Shown here: in pieces, positions 17,417 to 26,568 of the stretch | Layout: each line of letters opens with the position of its first letter | Numbering within the stretch: the first letter of the stretch is position 1 | Assembly (NCBI GenBank): GCA_023409955.1 | Contig: JAEYQQ010000118.1 | Location: forward strand, 1-47,017 | From: Bacillota bacterium | GTDB taxonomy: Bacteria; Bacillota; Clostridia; Christensenellales; Aristaeellaceae | DNA length: 47,017 nt | Direction: 5' to 3' | Translations under genes and position numbers: made by a program | The notes under the pieces: generated by a model | Seen by the model: the letters and a program-made list of their open reading frames with translations, nothing else | What the model was told of the DNA's origin: nothing | The model's database searches: none

Positions 17417-17477
17417 ATGCGTTACATTCGTTTTAACGAACATAACGCATTGTAGCAGAAGTGCATGCAAGATGCAA
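17417..17477 (-). promoter_or_regulatory. MATE promoter with overlapping operator palindrome
   Basis: On the minus strand TTGCAT (17472-17477), 17-bp spacer, TACAAT (17449-17454). Directly downstream and touching the -10 is a 34-bp imperfect palindrome (17417-17450; 14 of 17 positions symmetric) with half-site ATGCGTTA-NN-TTCGTT. Placement over the start point is typical of a repressor site, as for TetR or MarR families; no such regulator is adjacent. Confidence 0.7.
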
Positions 17478-17509
17478 ATTGATATTAATTTGTCAATGTT
17501 GCCCTGCTA

Positions 17510-18304
17510 TCAATCTTTTATAGTGGCGCGGCGGATGCACAGGAAGCTGAAGGCGCCTGTGAGGGTTATGCTGATGACACTGAACAAAATGGCACGGTAG
17601 GGGTATAGGGGCACGCCATTTTGAAGTCCAAAAAATTGGCTGATGACCCCTTCAAGCAATCCATTGGAGGCATCCAATGTGATGCCATAGCCTAGTGCAA
17701 ATGCAACAATGTTCAGAAAGAATGCGGTGATGACACCATTGGTATACAGACCATCAATCAGCGGGATGACAATAATAACCAGTGCGGGAATGCCAATGGA
17801 GACAGCAAGCTTCAAGCCCTTATTCATTCGGTAGTACAGGCATGTAATTGCATAGCCGGTCAACCCAGCAGTTAAATAGGAGAGGAAGGTCCAGAGAAGC
17901 TCATCCATAAGGTCGGCTGAACTATTTGTATACAGGCTGCCAAACCGTGACATATAGACCGATTCGTAGGTTAGGAAAAGGCCCTGGAATCTGCCAAAAG
18001 CCAGGTCGATGAGCGTCATAGCGGCAGACAGCAGTGCGATTCCTAAAATAAAACCAGAGAACATGGTTTTTCTGGAGAGGCCATTTTGCAAAAATAACCG
18101 GAATTGTGTTTTGAATGCGTTCAGTCCAATGACAAACATGAAGATGCTGGTGGCAGACCCCATACCGCTGGTAGATCCTGTTTCATTCAGAAGGTTCATT
18201 AAGATCACTTCCAGCGCAAACAATACAAGCAGAACACCATAAAATATGATGACTGGCTTTTTAAAATCGTCTAAATAAAACCGAACAGCAGATTTCAGCT
18301 TCAT
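17510..18304 (-). CDS. ABC transporter permease of YtrA-linked operon
   Basis: 264 residues from ATG 18304, behind AAGGAGAG. It has six hydrophobic segments (about 20-40, 50-70, 85-110, 135-165, 170-215, 235-255) and is ABC-2 like. It is the last gene of a three-gene operon with the GntR regulator and ATPase. The substrate is unknown; related YtrABC-type systems respond to cell-wall stress or antibiotics in Bacillus. No clear terminator follows. Confidence 0.78.
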   Translation of the reverse strand: MKLKSAVRFYLDDFKKPVIIFYGVLLVLFALEVILMNLLNETGSTSGMGSATSIFMFVIGLNAFKTQFRLFLQNGLSRKTMFSGFILGIALLSAAMTLIDLAFGRFQGLFLTYESVYMSRFGSLYTNSSADLMDELLWTFLSYLTAGLTGYAITCLYYRMNKGLKLAVSIGIPALVIIVIPLIDGLYTNGVITAFFLNIVAFALGYGITLDASNGLLEGVISQFFGLQNGVPLYPYRAILFSVISITLTGAFSFLCIRRATIKD

Positions 18305-18317
18305 ATATTTCTCTCCT

Positions 18318-19169
18318 TTATGCATTGGTCAGCCGGATGAACAGCTTTTGTAAATCCAACTTACTAACCTGCAGGTATTCTGGCAATTCATGATGTTCTG
18401 GTTTACCCAGCAGATAAGCCGTTTTCAGCCCACCAAGAGAATCTTCGCCAAGTACATCTTTGCCTATGATAAACTCATCTACCCTGGCGGCAGGGCCAGA
18501 GATGGTATACCCCATGGACAATAGCTCTTCGGTAGGCTGCTGACGGATGACCTTTCCCTTTTTGATGATGATCACCTCTTCAATCAAACCGGAAATCTCC
18601 TCAATCAGGTGGGTAGAGATGACAATGGTCCGGGGTCTTTGAGTATAGGTATCCAGCAGCACCTTATACAAAAGCTCACGGTGGTTGGCATCCAGTCCCA
18701 ATACTGGTTCATCCAGCAGTACAAAGGGCACGTTTACACTCAGTGCAATGATCAGCTTAAAAATGGAGCTGTAGCCGGTGGACAGTTCCTTTACCTTTTT
18801 GCGTGGATTGAGTCCGAAGAGATCACAGAGCTTTTCGGCATAATCCTGATCAAAGCTGCCGTAAAAACTTTTGGTGCACTTAAATGCTTCCAAAACCCGC
18901 ATGGATTCAGGATAATAGCTTTTTTCGCTCATCATATACAACTGCTGCTGAGCCCCATCGTTTTCCCTGGCTGGCTGACCACTTACCAATACTTCGCCTG
19001 AATCTGGGAATATGCGATTGGTAATGATGTTTAGCAGCGTTGATTTACCAGCACCGTTGCGGCCTAAAAGGCCATAGATCTTGCCAACCTCCAATGTCAG
19101 GGATACATTGTCAAGGGCGGTCAACTGCCCAAATTTTTTGGTAATGTTTTTGACCACTAGGTCGTTCAT
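18318..19169 (-). CDS. ABC transporter ATP-binding protein of YtrA-linked operon
   Basis: 283 residues. Walker A is GRNGAGKST, signature ELSTGYSSI, Walker B FVLLDEPVLGLD, and the switch His is in STHLIEE. The signature is degenerate (STGYS) as in YtrB-type proteins. The start overlaps the regulator's stop by ATGA. The C-terminal 60 residues beyond the nucleotide-binding domain are variable. Confidence 0.92.
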   Translation of the reverse strand: MNDLVVKNITKKFGQLTALDNVSLTLEVGKIYGLLGRNGAGKSTLLNIITNRIFPDSGEVLVSGQPARENDGAQQQLYMMSEKSYYPESMRVLEAFKCTKSFYGSFDQDYAEKLCDLFGLNPRKKVKELSTGYSSIFKLIIALSVNVPFVLLDEPVLGLDANHRELLYKVLLDTYTQRPRTIVISTHLIEEISGLIEEVIIIKKGKVIRQQPTEELLSMGYTISGPAARVDEFIIGKDVLGEDSLGGLKTAYLLGKPEHHELPEYLQVSKLDLQKLFIRLTNA

Positions 19170-19534
19170 AATGCAAAGCCCCTTTCTATCAATGCCATGA
19201 TTTCTTCTTTGCTGAGCCTTAGCTTTCTGGCTTCTGTAACAAGGCTTAGAACATATTTTTCATAAAATTGTCGCTGCCGCTTTTGTCTGATCTTCTCTAC
19301 CGCACCTTCCATTACAAACAGGCCCAATCCTCTTTTTTTGTACAGCAGCCCTTCTTCTACTAAAAGATTCATCCCTTTGAGAACTGTGGCCGGGTTTATC
19401 TGCAGCGAAGCAGAAATTTCGGTGGTGGAGGGCACCTGCGTCTCTTCCGGAAAAGCGCAGGAGAAGATGGCATCCTCTACCTGGTCGGTGATTTGAAGAT
19501 AAAGAGGCAAATCGCTGGAAAAATCCAGTTTCAT
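19166..19534 (-). CDS. GntR-family regulator, YtrA subfamily
   Basis: 122 residues from ATG 19534, behind AAAGGAGG. An N-terminal winged helix (PLYLQITDQVEDAIF, then QVPSTTEISASLQINPATVLKGMNLLVEEGLLYKKRGLGLFV) is followed by a short dimerisation tail of about 45 residues and no ligand domain, as in YtrA. It is the first gene of the ABC operon, so it most likely represses its own operon through the site at 19555-19568. Confidence 0.92.
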   Translation of the reverse strand: MKLDFSSDLPLYLQITDQVEDAIFSCAFPEETQVPSTTEISASLQINPATVLKGMNLLVEEGLLYKKRGLGLFVMEGAVEKIRQKRQRQFYEKYVLSLVTEARKLRLSKEEIMALIERGFAL

Positions 19535-19554
19535 GTTGCCACCTCCTTTGGTTA

Positions 19555-19607
19555 AGTGGTTAAACACTCATGCAACTAAGTATAATACTGCGAAGGATTG
19601 TTGTCAA
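19555..19607 (-). promoter_or_regulatory. Promoter and operator of YtrA-ABC operon
   Basis: On the minus strand TTGACA (19602-19607), 17-bp spacer, TATACT (19579-19584). Just downstream, over the expected transcript start, is AGTG-N6-CACT (19555-19568), a perfect inverted repeat fitting a GntR operator. Confidence 0.75.
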
Positions 19608-19696
19608 TGCTTTAAAAAAAGAATTTGTTCGCCATTTGAATTATGCTACAATCAAAGCATAAAGGTTGATGAGATACGTAAGAAGGGAGAACTTTC

Positions 19697-20383
19697 ATGT
19701 TTTCAGTTGGCACACAATGGAATCCCCTGCAGGCGCAGCTGCGCCAGTTGCTGACGAAAGGCGGGGCCTTTGAAGCGGCGAAAGACCTTCTATTAAATAT
19801 GCATGCCATGCTGCACGTAAAGGAAGTATCAGGATTGAGGGAACCTACCTTAATGGACGAGGTATGGGATGGCCTTACGGAGGAAGTGTTTTGCACCATG
19901 CCCACGGCGGATGATGTAACGGTAGCTTGGAATGTTTGGCATATAACCCGCATTGAGGATTTGACAAGCAGTATCCTGTTGGCAAATCAGGGACAGGTGT
20001 TGGATGATGGCTGGCAGATGCATCTTCATACCCCTGTTAAGGATACCGGTAACGCCATGACGGATGATGAAATTCTTTCATTCAGCAAAGCGGTAAAGCT
20101 GACGGCCCTGAAGGAATACCGCAACGCAGTGGGACAAAGAACCAGGGAAATTATAGGGGGACTTTCGCCGCAGGACGTAAAGCGAAAGTTTTCAAAAGAT
20201 CAGATTGACCGTATCTTTCAGGAGGGGGGCGTCACCAGTCATCCTCAATCTGTTTGGCTGTTGAATTTCTGGGGGAAAAAGAATGTTGCCGGTATATTGA
20301 TGATGCCTACCACCCGACATCAGATGGGGCATTTGAATGATTGCTTGAAGCTGAAAGAAAAGTGTGTACGTCTTTTGAAATAA
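19697..20383 (+). CDS. DinB-like (four-helix, metal-binding) protein
   Basis: 228 residues from ATG 19697, preceded by AAGAAGGGAG. It resembles DinB/YfiT superfamily proteins: helical throughout, with spaced His motifs MHAMLH (about residue 36), NVWHITRIED (about 78) and PTTRHQMGHLND (about 208) that would make the metal site. These proteins often act as thiol-dependent transferases or detoxification enzymes; the specific activity is unknown. It is a single gene, with a likely promoter TTGTTC-16-TACAAT just upstream. Confidence 0.75.
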   Translation: MFSVGTQWNPLQAQLRQLLTKGGAFEAAKDLLLNMHAMLHVKEVSGLREPTLMDEVWDGLTEEVFCTMPTADDVTVAWNVWHITRIEDLTSSILLANQGQVLDDGWQMHLHTPVKDTGNAMTDDEILSFSKAVKLTALKEYRNAVGQRTREIIGGLSPQDVKRKFSKDQIDRIFQEGGVTSHPQSVWLLNFWGKKNVAGILMMPTTRHQMGHLNDCLKLKEKCVRLLK

Positions 20384-20454
20384 CGGTGGACGTTATAATG
20401 TATCATTTTTTCATATCATTCTGGTGGTGACTGGCCAGATATTGATCTGGAGAA

Positions 20455-20487
20455 CAAAAAAGCGCCACCACAAGAGGTGAACGCTTT
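20455..20487 (-). terminator. Terminator downstream of HD-GYP gene
   Basis: Read on the minus strand, AAAGCG..CACC pairs with GGTG..CGCTTT, and a U-run encoded by the A-run at 20456-20461 follows. It is about 70 bp past the HD-GYP stop and may also serve the convergent DinB-like gene. Confidence 0.65.
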
Positions 20488-20555
20488 AAGCTTAGGGTAA
20501 AGATGACATGTTATTCTACGGGGTATTGCAGTATCTAATCTGGAATGGAAAAATA

Positions 20556-21824
20556 TCATGCAGGGAGTGTTTGGTCCGACAGGCGAAAAAAATCCTCATA
20601 GGCATGGTAGGCATGCCTTTGACTTTCTTCCCGCACTTGCAAGAAATGATCATAATGATCAATAAGCAGCGCTGCAATTTCTCGGCTGATGGTTCTGTTG
20701 TCCACCATTGACCGAAGGGCTTTTTCAGCCTGCTCCCTTGCCATACCGTCACGGTATGGCCTTTTTTCCGTAATGGCGGTAAAAATGTCCGCTACAGCCA
20801 TAATTCTGGCGCCGTAGGGAAGCTCTTTTTCCGTTAAGTGAAAGGGGTATCCGTTTCCATTAAGCCTTTCGTGATGATAAGCTGCCCATTGTGCGATGGT
20901 CTCAAAGCCTGGTATGCTGGATAAAAGCTGGTAGGTGTAATAGGTATGGGAGCGGATGATCCTGTACTCCTTGACATTCAGCTGATTCGGCTTTTCAAGT
21001 ATGGCATTATCAATGGTGATCTTGCCCAAGTCATGCAGATATCCCGCAATCAGCAGCATATCGCATTCAGAGGAGGACATGCCGCTAAGCTCCCCCAGCA
21101 GCCTGGCCGTATGAGCCACGCCAGCTGAATGGGTGGCGGTAAAGCGGCTGCGAAAGTCAATGACATGGGAAAATATTTCGGATATTTGCAGTATCTGATC
21201 CAGATTGAGTTCCATGGATGACAAAGTGGCATTTTTTCGTATTTTGCGCAGCGGATCTTTATCATTCAGCTCCAGCCAGATATACTCTTTCACTGCCAAG
21301 CGGTTTAAGGCATCAACCGCTGCGGGTAAAAATCGTTTTCCATCATCAGGGCGGATACGCTCCATAACCTCTGGTAATTGCAGCAATGTATGTTTGCCGC
21401 CGGTGAACAATGCGCAGGCACGATCTGCCAGCTGAAGAACATGGCTGCCCAAAGGCACGGGCTTTCCTTGATGTGCGGCGCCTTCCCCATGCTTCCATGG
21501 CAAGTGATGACAGCGGATGATTTCTGCTAGGGTTGTAAAAGGCGTGTATTTTGCCAGCAGCACCGCGCCGCGGAGTGCATGGCTGCTTATCTCTTTGGAT
21601 TCATCCCGAATAAGGGTCATTCTCTCCATCAAAGATAAAGAGCCGATGTCATGTACAATGCCAGCCAGCAATAGATGCAGGGAGTCTTCAGTCTCCAGCC
21701 CCATTTCCCTGGACAGATGATAAGACAAATACGCTACTTGCTGGTGATGATTATGCAGGTTGGGAGATACCAGGTCCATGGCGTTGGATAGAGATAGCAT
21801 TAAGTCATATAATTTAATACGCAC
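20556..21824 (-). CDS. Double HD-domain phosphohydrolase (N-terminal HD plus HD-GYP)
   Basis: 422 residues. The first HD domain is in the N-terminal third (HDIGS at 58-62, distal CHH at 105-107). The second is an HD-GYP domain with HDLGK at 264-268 and HHERLNGNGYP at 317-327, where the usual Asp of the motif is Asn, a common variant. HD-GYP proteins break down cyclic di-GMP; no sensory, receiver or membrane domain is present, so input would come from the N-terminal HD domain. Single gene, start ATG 21824. Confidence 0.88.
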   Translation of the reverse strand: MRIKLYDLMLSLSNAMDLVSPNLHNHHQQVAYLSYHLSREMGLETEDSLHLLLAGIVHDIGSLSLMERMTLIRDESKEISSHALRGAVLLAKYTPFTTLAEIIRCHHLPWKHGEGAAHQGKPVPLGSHVLQLADRACALFTGGKHTLLQLPEVMERIRPDDGKRFLPAAVDALNRLAVKEYIWLELNDKDPLRKIRKNATLSSMELNLDQILQISEIFSHVIDFRSRFTATHSAGVAHTARLLGELSGMSSSECDMLLIAGYLHDLGKITIDNAILEKPNQLNVKEYRIIRSHTYYTYQLLSSIPGFETIAQWAAYHHERLNGNGYPFHLTEKELPYGARIMAVADIFTAITEKRPYRDGMAREQAEKALRSMVDNRTISREIAALLIDHYDHFLQVREESQRHAYHAYEDFFRLSDQTLPA

Positions 21825-21980
21825 GGTATAACTCCCTATAATCGATGGTATGCAGTTTTTATACTGCCAATATCAACCATTTTATCAGAAGATAGCCTCA
21901 TCAACAAGACAGCAAATCTGCAATATTCGATATAATTCGTGGTAATTATTCAAAATCATGCACATGGTATCTTGGAGCTA

Positions 21981-22772
21981 TTAGCTGCTTGCGCTTTTAT
22001 ACCGAGTAAGGCCGAACTTCCATAGCTTTAGCGACAGTAGTGTGAAGAAGGCGGCAACACCGCAGCCCCAAAGGAGGCCAATGGCAGACAGGGTGCCTGT
22101 GAGCATCTGCGCAGGCAGCGTTGCTATCAGCCCATAGGGCAGAACTACCTGAAATAACATTTTCCACACGCCTTCCAACACCACACCTGGTACTTTCATG
22201 CTGAGTTCCAAGAGTGATTCCTCTAGTTGGTGCACCGTAGCCGCAGAGGTAAAGAAGAAAGGAACGGTGCGCAAGATCAGCATCAGGTCATACCACAAAA
22301 GGGTCATGAGCAGCACCAGTAAGATATACCCGACAATGGCCCCGATGGAGGGTGGGGTGGATAGAAGGGAAACACCGCGCAGCAAAATGACAAAACTCAA
22401 GGCAACCAGGGGCAGCGAGCCAGGATTCATGGACTCAAAGGACAGACGCAATAGCGGGCTTTGGGGCTTGGTTACATAATGGTCTAAAGCACCGGTGCGA
22501 ATTTTTTCTGGTATGGAAATCAAACCAAAGAAAAACGTACACATGTTCAGGGCGTTGATCATGGAAAAAGTGCCAACAAAAATCATCATTTCCCCTTGCT
22601 GCCAGCCGCCAATGGATTCAACTTGACCATAGAGCACGTCAAAGAGTAAAAGCTGGATGGCAAACATACTGCCATCCACAAAGAAAGCGCCAAAGAAGGA
22701 TAGGCGGAACACCATCAAATGGCTTAAGCGCAGTTTAGCCAGGCTCCAAAGGAGATTCAAGTTTCGTTTCAT
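21981..22772 (-). CDS. ABC-2 family permease (second of pair)
   Basis: 263 residues with six hydrophobic segments. It matches the pattern of ABC-type permeases always found in pairs with the preceding type (COG3694-like; text such as KIRTGALDHYVTKP is characteristic). It starts in an ATGA overlap with the upstream permease. It is the last gene of the operon that begins with the MutS2-like gene. Confidence 0.82.
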   Translation of the reverse strand: MKRNLNLLWSLAKLRLSHLMVFRLSFFGAFFVDGSMFAIQLLLFDVLYGQVESIGGWQQGEMMIFVGTFSMINALNMCTFFFGLISIPEKIRTGALDHYVTKPQSPLLRLSFESMNPGSLPLVALSFVILLRGVSLLSTPPSIGAIVGYILLVLLMTLLWYDLMLILRTVPFFFTSAATVHQLEESLLELSMKVPGVVLEGVWKMLFQVVLPYGLIATLPAQMLTGTLSAIGLLWGCGVAAFFTLLSLKLWKFGLTRYKSASS

Positions 22773-23563
22773 ATGCCCACCCCGTCATAACGCATTCGCA
22801 GCTGCGCATAGGTCCTTTTGTTCAGAAGAAAAAATGCAGCAATCCAAACTATTAAAACGGCTGCACCGGTTAAGGCTTCACCGCTTCCCTGGCCTAATAA
22901 AAGCATGGCAGGCAGGTGAGCCGCATGGTAAAAGGGCGTGAGCTTCAATACTACAAGATAGGGCTCAGGAATCAGCGTCAGGGGAACGAGTGTACCTGTC
23001 AAAAAGGCCAGTAAATTGTTTTTGATCATCAGAAACAGCCAGATATCTTGATAACGAAAAGTGAGTATTCCCAAATAAAAGTGGAGCTGAGATAGGAATA
23101 TCCGGCTTAGCAGCAGCAAAGCGGCTGCCTTTGCCCAGTTTGCCAGCTGAAAGGAAATGCTGTGGGCTATTGGGAATACAAAAAGGCATAGCAGACTTGC
23201 ACCAAGGCTGAATACTGCCATATACACAGCCCCTCCCAGGGATTGGGTGAAGAGATAGGTTTGCACCTTGATGGGAAGCACCAGGAACTTGGAAAAAGTA
23301 CCTGCTCTTATATGGGAGCTTAATTCATCGGCAATGCGGCCTGTATTGTCCATTTGGGCAAAGAAGGACTGGATTAAGTAGTACAGCAGCATGGTACCTA
23401 AGTTGAAGCCTGCTACCTCCGTCCTGCCTTGAAAGATGGAAGACCATAAAAGCCAGGCGAACAGTACCCGTGCTACGCCGGATAACACCTGCATGGCTGT
23501 GTCGAATCGGTAAACGGTTTGTGTTTTGAAGGCGGTCAAAAATGCCCTCCAATACTTTTTCAT
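22769..23563 (-). CDS. ABC-2 family permease (first of pair)
   Basis: 264 residues from ATG 23563, behind GAGGAAAC; the longer open frame to 23740 only overlaps the ATPase gene. It has six hydrophobic segments and matches COG4587-like text (IADELSSHIRAGTFSKFLVLPIKVQTYLF). It works with the next permease and the ATPase. The start overlaps the ATPase stop. Confidence 0.84.
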   Translation of the reverse strand: MKKYWRAFLTAFKTQTVYRFDTAMQVLSGVARVLFAWLLWSSIFQGRTEVAGFNLGTMLLYYLIQSFFAQMDNTGRIADELSSHIRAGTFSKFLVLPIKVQTYLFTQSLGGAVYMAVFSLGASLLCLFVFPIAHSISFQLANWAKAAALLLLSRIFLSQLHFYLGILTFRYQDIWLFLMIKNNLLAFLTGTLVPLTLIPEPYLVVLKLTPFYHAAHLPAMLLLGQGSGEALTGAAVLIVWIAAFFLLNKRTYAQLRMRYDGVGI

Positions 23564-24546
23564 AGGGCAGTTTCCTCCTGGCTTCCATAAAGCCTGGATA
23601 CCACGCTGCCAATATCCTCTTCCTCCACCATGATATCCCGAATGGGATAACGGGCCAGTAAGGATTGCAAAAGGGGCGTGGCATTGGCTTTGGGCAGCAA
23701 AAAGGACAGTTTCAGGTGCTCCTGTGTCACCTCCAGGCAATCCTTAGGTAGTTCCACCGTGCATTCTCCCTCCAGGACCAACGTCATCTTTCGAAAAGTT
23801 TGATGTTGTGCAAACAACGCTTCCGTTGGCCCATCGCAAATCTTTACCCCATTGCTTATGACCACGCTCCGCTTGCAAAGGCTCAAAATATCCTCCATAT
23901 AGTGGGAGGTAAGCAGAATGGTGGTGCCATGGTTCTTGTTCACCTCTCTTAGAAAGGCTCGCATTTGATGCTGAGCTAAGGCGTCCAGGCCGATGGTGGG
24001 CTCATCCAGAAACAGGATGCGAGGGCTGTGCAGCAAAGCGGCGATAAGTTCCATTTTCATACGTTCGCCCAAAGACAGTGTGCGGACCTGTACCTGCATT
24101 AAATCCCCGATGCCGAACAGTTCTGTAAAGTATGCAATGTTCCGCTTATAGTCACTGTCTTGGATGCCGTAAATTTCCTTGAAAAGGCGGAAGGTATCCT
24201 TTGGGGTCAGGTCAAAGAATAACTGGCTTTTTTGCCCCATGACCACGGCGTACTGGCTTTTAAAGCTGTCCTCTAGTTTGTTAGGCGTATAGCCCATAAC
24301 GGATAAGCTGCCAGAGGTAGGAGCGATGATGCCGGTCAGCAATTTTACCAGGGTTGTTTTGCCTGCGCCATTGGGGCCGATGAGGCCCACAAATTCCCCT
24401 TCGGAAATGGAAAGGTCAAAATCCGAAAGAGCTATTTTCTCTACATACGATCTGTGAAAGAGGCCGGCAATGCTGCCTTTCAGACCTGGTTTCTTTTCAA
24501 AGCGGCGGAATACCTTAGAAAGATTTTCTGTTTCAATCAATGACAT
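23560..24546 (-). CDS. ABC transporter ATP-binding protein (COG4586-like)
   Basis: 328 residues. ATG 24546 is preferred: AAGGAGC precedes it, although an in-frame ATG at 24564 exists. It has Walker A GPNGAGKTT, signature TLSLGERMKMEL, Walker B ILFLDEPTIGLD and switch TSHYMEDI. The N-terminal extension (FRRFEKKPGLKGSIAGLFHRSY) is typical of this family. The start lies inside the end of the MutS2-like gene (stop 24533), so the two are coupled. The substrate is unknown; relatives are annotated as daunorubicin- or viologen-type exporters without proof. Confidence 0.92.
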   Translation of the reverse strand: MSLIETENLSKVFRRFEKKPGLKGSIAGLFHRSYVEKIALSDFDLSISEGEFVGLIGPNGAGKTTLVKLLTGIIAPTSGSLSVMGYTPNKLEDSFKSQYAVVMGQKSQLFFDLTPKDTFRLFKEIYGIQDSDYKRNIAYFTELFGIGDLMQVQVRTLSLGERMKMELIAALLHSPRILFLDEPTIGLDALAQHQMRAFLREVNKNHGTTILLTSHYMEDILSLCKRSVVISNGVKICDGPTEALFAQHQTFRKMTLVLEGECTVELPKDCLEVTQEHLKLSFLLPKANATPLLQSLLARYPIRDIMVEEEDIGSVVSRLYGSQEETAL

Positions 24547-26479
24547 GCTCGGGCTCCTTTTCATATTTGATCATCATGTTAGGCCGATGCCCTGTGTCCA
24601 TTTTGTGGCGGGCCTTTCTGTTTTCAACCGTATCAAAAACGATAGAAAAATCATAGCCCTCCGGGTACATGTCCTTGGCAGCCACATGACGCTTTAGCCG
24701 CTTATGGGGAATGCGGCGTTTGATGCCCTTGACCTGCACGCCTACCAGGCCCATCTCATCTGCCGGGGCGTATACCAGGCCAATTTCCCTGCCGGGATAT
24801 ACAAACACACTGTCACCCAATTGAAATTGAGCCGCACGGGCGGAAATGGGTTTTGTGGCTTGATCATATTGGATGCGGGGCTGTGGTGCAGCCTTTTGAT
24901 CTATCAAAAGAGGTTCTTTTTCAGGTTGGATTTGTGCAAGCGCCTTGTGATCCTGCCTGCCATATGCGGCTTCCCTAGCCCTTTGGATCATAGATTCCGG
25001 AAAGCCAAGCCGCTTGACGATATACAGCGCGCAGCTTTCCCCTGCTTCCCCCATTTCAAGCCGGTACAGGGGAGCAAGGCTTTCCTTGTCAAAGGCCATC
25101 CTTGCGTTTTGCAGCCCGGCTGCGGTATAAGCATATTCCTTTACCTCTGGGTAATGGGTGGTGGCAACAAACAGGCAGTTCCGCTGCCTGAGCACATCCA
25201 GTATGGCCACAGCAATACCCATACCCTCCATGGGGTCTGTGCCAGAACCCAGTTCATCCAGCAGCACCAGGCTCTCCCTGCTCGTATCCCTTAAAATCGC
25301 CAGTACGTTGGTCATGTGGGAGGAGAAGGTTGAAAGATTTTGCGATATGCTTTGGCCGTCGCCAATATCGCATAGCACATTGGCCATCATGCAAAGGCAG
25401 GTGCCCTTTTCCGCAGGAACATGCAGTCCGCTTTGAGCCATCAGTGTGAGTAGGCCTACGGTTTTTAGCGCCACTGTTTTGCCGCCTGTGTTGGGGCCGG
25501 TGATAACCATGCCCCTAACATCGCCCCCCAGCTGAAAATCAAGGGGCACACAGCGCTCCTTGTCGATGAGGGGGTGGCGGCCCTTTTGTATGCTGATTTG
25601 GCGCTCCAGTGTAATATCTGGTTCCAACCCATCCATCATGGCACTTAATGCCCCTTTGGCAAAAGCGAAATCCAGGGTTTCAAAGACTTCACGATTTCTT
25701 TCCAGGGCGGTGAGATGGCTCTCGGCAAGTGCTGTCAGGGTATACAGCACACGGCGGACCTCGTTTTCCTCCTGTATTTTCATCAGGTTCAGCGCTTCCT
25801 GAAGCTTGCTGACAGAGGCGGGCTCAATAAACACAGTGCCGCCAGAGGAAGACATATCCACCACTGTTCCAGGAATTTGGCTTCTGTGTTCTCGTTTTAC
25901 CGGTAGTGTCTGCCGGCCGCCTCTCACCGTCACAAAGCTGTCGGAAAAATAAGAACGGTTGCTTTGCAGTAGGCTGTTTAGCTTAGCTTTGATTTGGGTT
26001 GTGAGCTGTTCAATTTTTCTGCGTGCGTCACGCAGGTCGGAGGATGCATTGCTGTCCACTGTATCGCCTCGGATACAGCGCTCAATTTCGCGCTCCAGAT
26101 CTTCTGCATCAAGAAAAGCCCGGCCATAGAAGGCTAGATCTGATCCCAGGTATTCCCCGCGCTTGAGGTAGGATTTCATCCGGCGGCAGGAAGAAAGGAA
26201 TTGGGCTATACCTAAAAAATCCTCAGGGCCGAGCATGGATCCAGCCTTTAATAGAGGCAGCAGCTTTTCCAGTGATTCCATGGTGCTGGTGGGCGGAGAG
26301 CCAAGCACATCTAAAAGTTGCCGAGCCTCGCTGGTTTGGCAAAGGTTCGCCCGACATTCTTTTTCATTTAGTGAGGGAGATAAGGCTAACAGCCTTCCTT
26401 TTCCATTTTGTGTGTTGGCCAGTAAGCAAAGCATATTCTTGATTTTATCAAATTCCAGTGTCATTTCATGTTGTGCCAA
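24533..26479 (-). CDS. MutS2-like ATPase lacking the Smr nuclease domain
   Basis: 648 residues; MutS2 is usually about 780. The start is TTG 26479 with AGGAGG at 8-nt spacing; ATG 26464 is the alternative. There is a core/lever helical region to about 290, the MutS ATPase with GPNTGGKT at 328-335, STFSSHMTNV at 384-391, Walker B LVLLDELGSGTD at 405-415, and the MutS2 motif GEAGESCALYIVKRLG. A KOW-like barrel follows at about 552-600, then a basic tail. No Smr domain. Bacillus MutS2 has been shown to act on collided ribosomes; whether this form does is inference. It is first gene of the ABC operon. Confidence 0.88.
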   Translation of the reverse strand: MAQHEMTLEFDKIKNMLCLLANTQNGKGRLLALSPSLNEKECRANLCQTSEARQLLDVLGSPPTSTMESLEKLLPLLKAGSMLGPEDFLGIAQFLSSCRRMKSYLKRGEYLGSDLAFYGRAFLDAEDLEREIERCIRGDTVDSNASSDLRDARRKIEQLTTQIKAKLNSLLQSNRSYFSDSFVTVRGGRQTLPVKREHRSQIPGTVVDMSSSGGTVFIEPASVSKLQEALNLMKIQEENEVRRVLYTLTALAESHLTALERNREVFETLDFAFAKGALSAMMDGLEPDITLERQISIQKGRHPLIDKERCVPLDFQLGGDVRGMVITGPNTGGKTVALKTVGLLTLMAQSGLHVPAEKGTCLCMMANVLCDIGDGQSISQNLSTFSSHMTNVLAILRDTSRESLVLLDELGSGTDPMEGMGIAVAILDVLRQRNCLFVATTHYPEVKEYAYTAAGLQNARMAFDKESLAPLYRLEMGEAGESCALYIVKRLGFPESMIQRAREAAYGRQDHKALAQIQPEKEPLLIDQKAAPQPRIQYDQATKPISARAAQFQLGDSVFVYPGREIGLVYAPADEMGLVGVQVKGIKRRIPHKRLKRHVAAKDMYPEGYDFSIVFDTVENRKARHKMDTGHRPNMMIKYEKEPEHVID

Positions 26480-26507
26480 GGTTGATTCCTCCTGTTTTAA
26501 TCAATGC

Positions 26508-26560
26508 AAAAACCCGCAGCAGCATCTGTCCCTATTCTGTAGGCAGAATGCTCCTGCGGG
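26508..26560 (-). terminator. Second leader terminator (T2)
   Basis: On the minus strand CCCGCAG (26554-26560) pairs with CTGCGGG (26513-26519), extended by GAGCA/TGCT, and a U-run (26508-26512) follows. It sits 30 bp upstream of the MutS2-like start codon, so it must be read through for operon expression. Confidence 0.8.
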
Positions 26561-26568
26561 CTGAAGGC

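Noticed and set aside
21981..24546. Daunorubicin resistance transporter
   Set aside because: The ABC family resembles proteins given that label, but nothing in the sequence supports that substrate.
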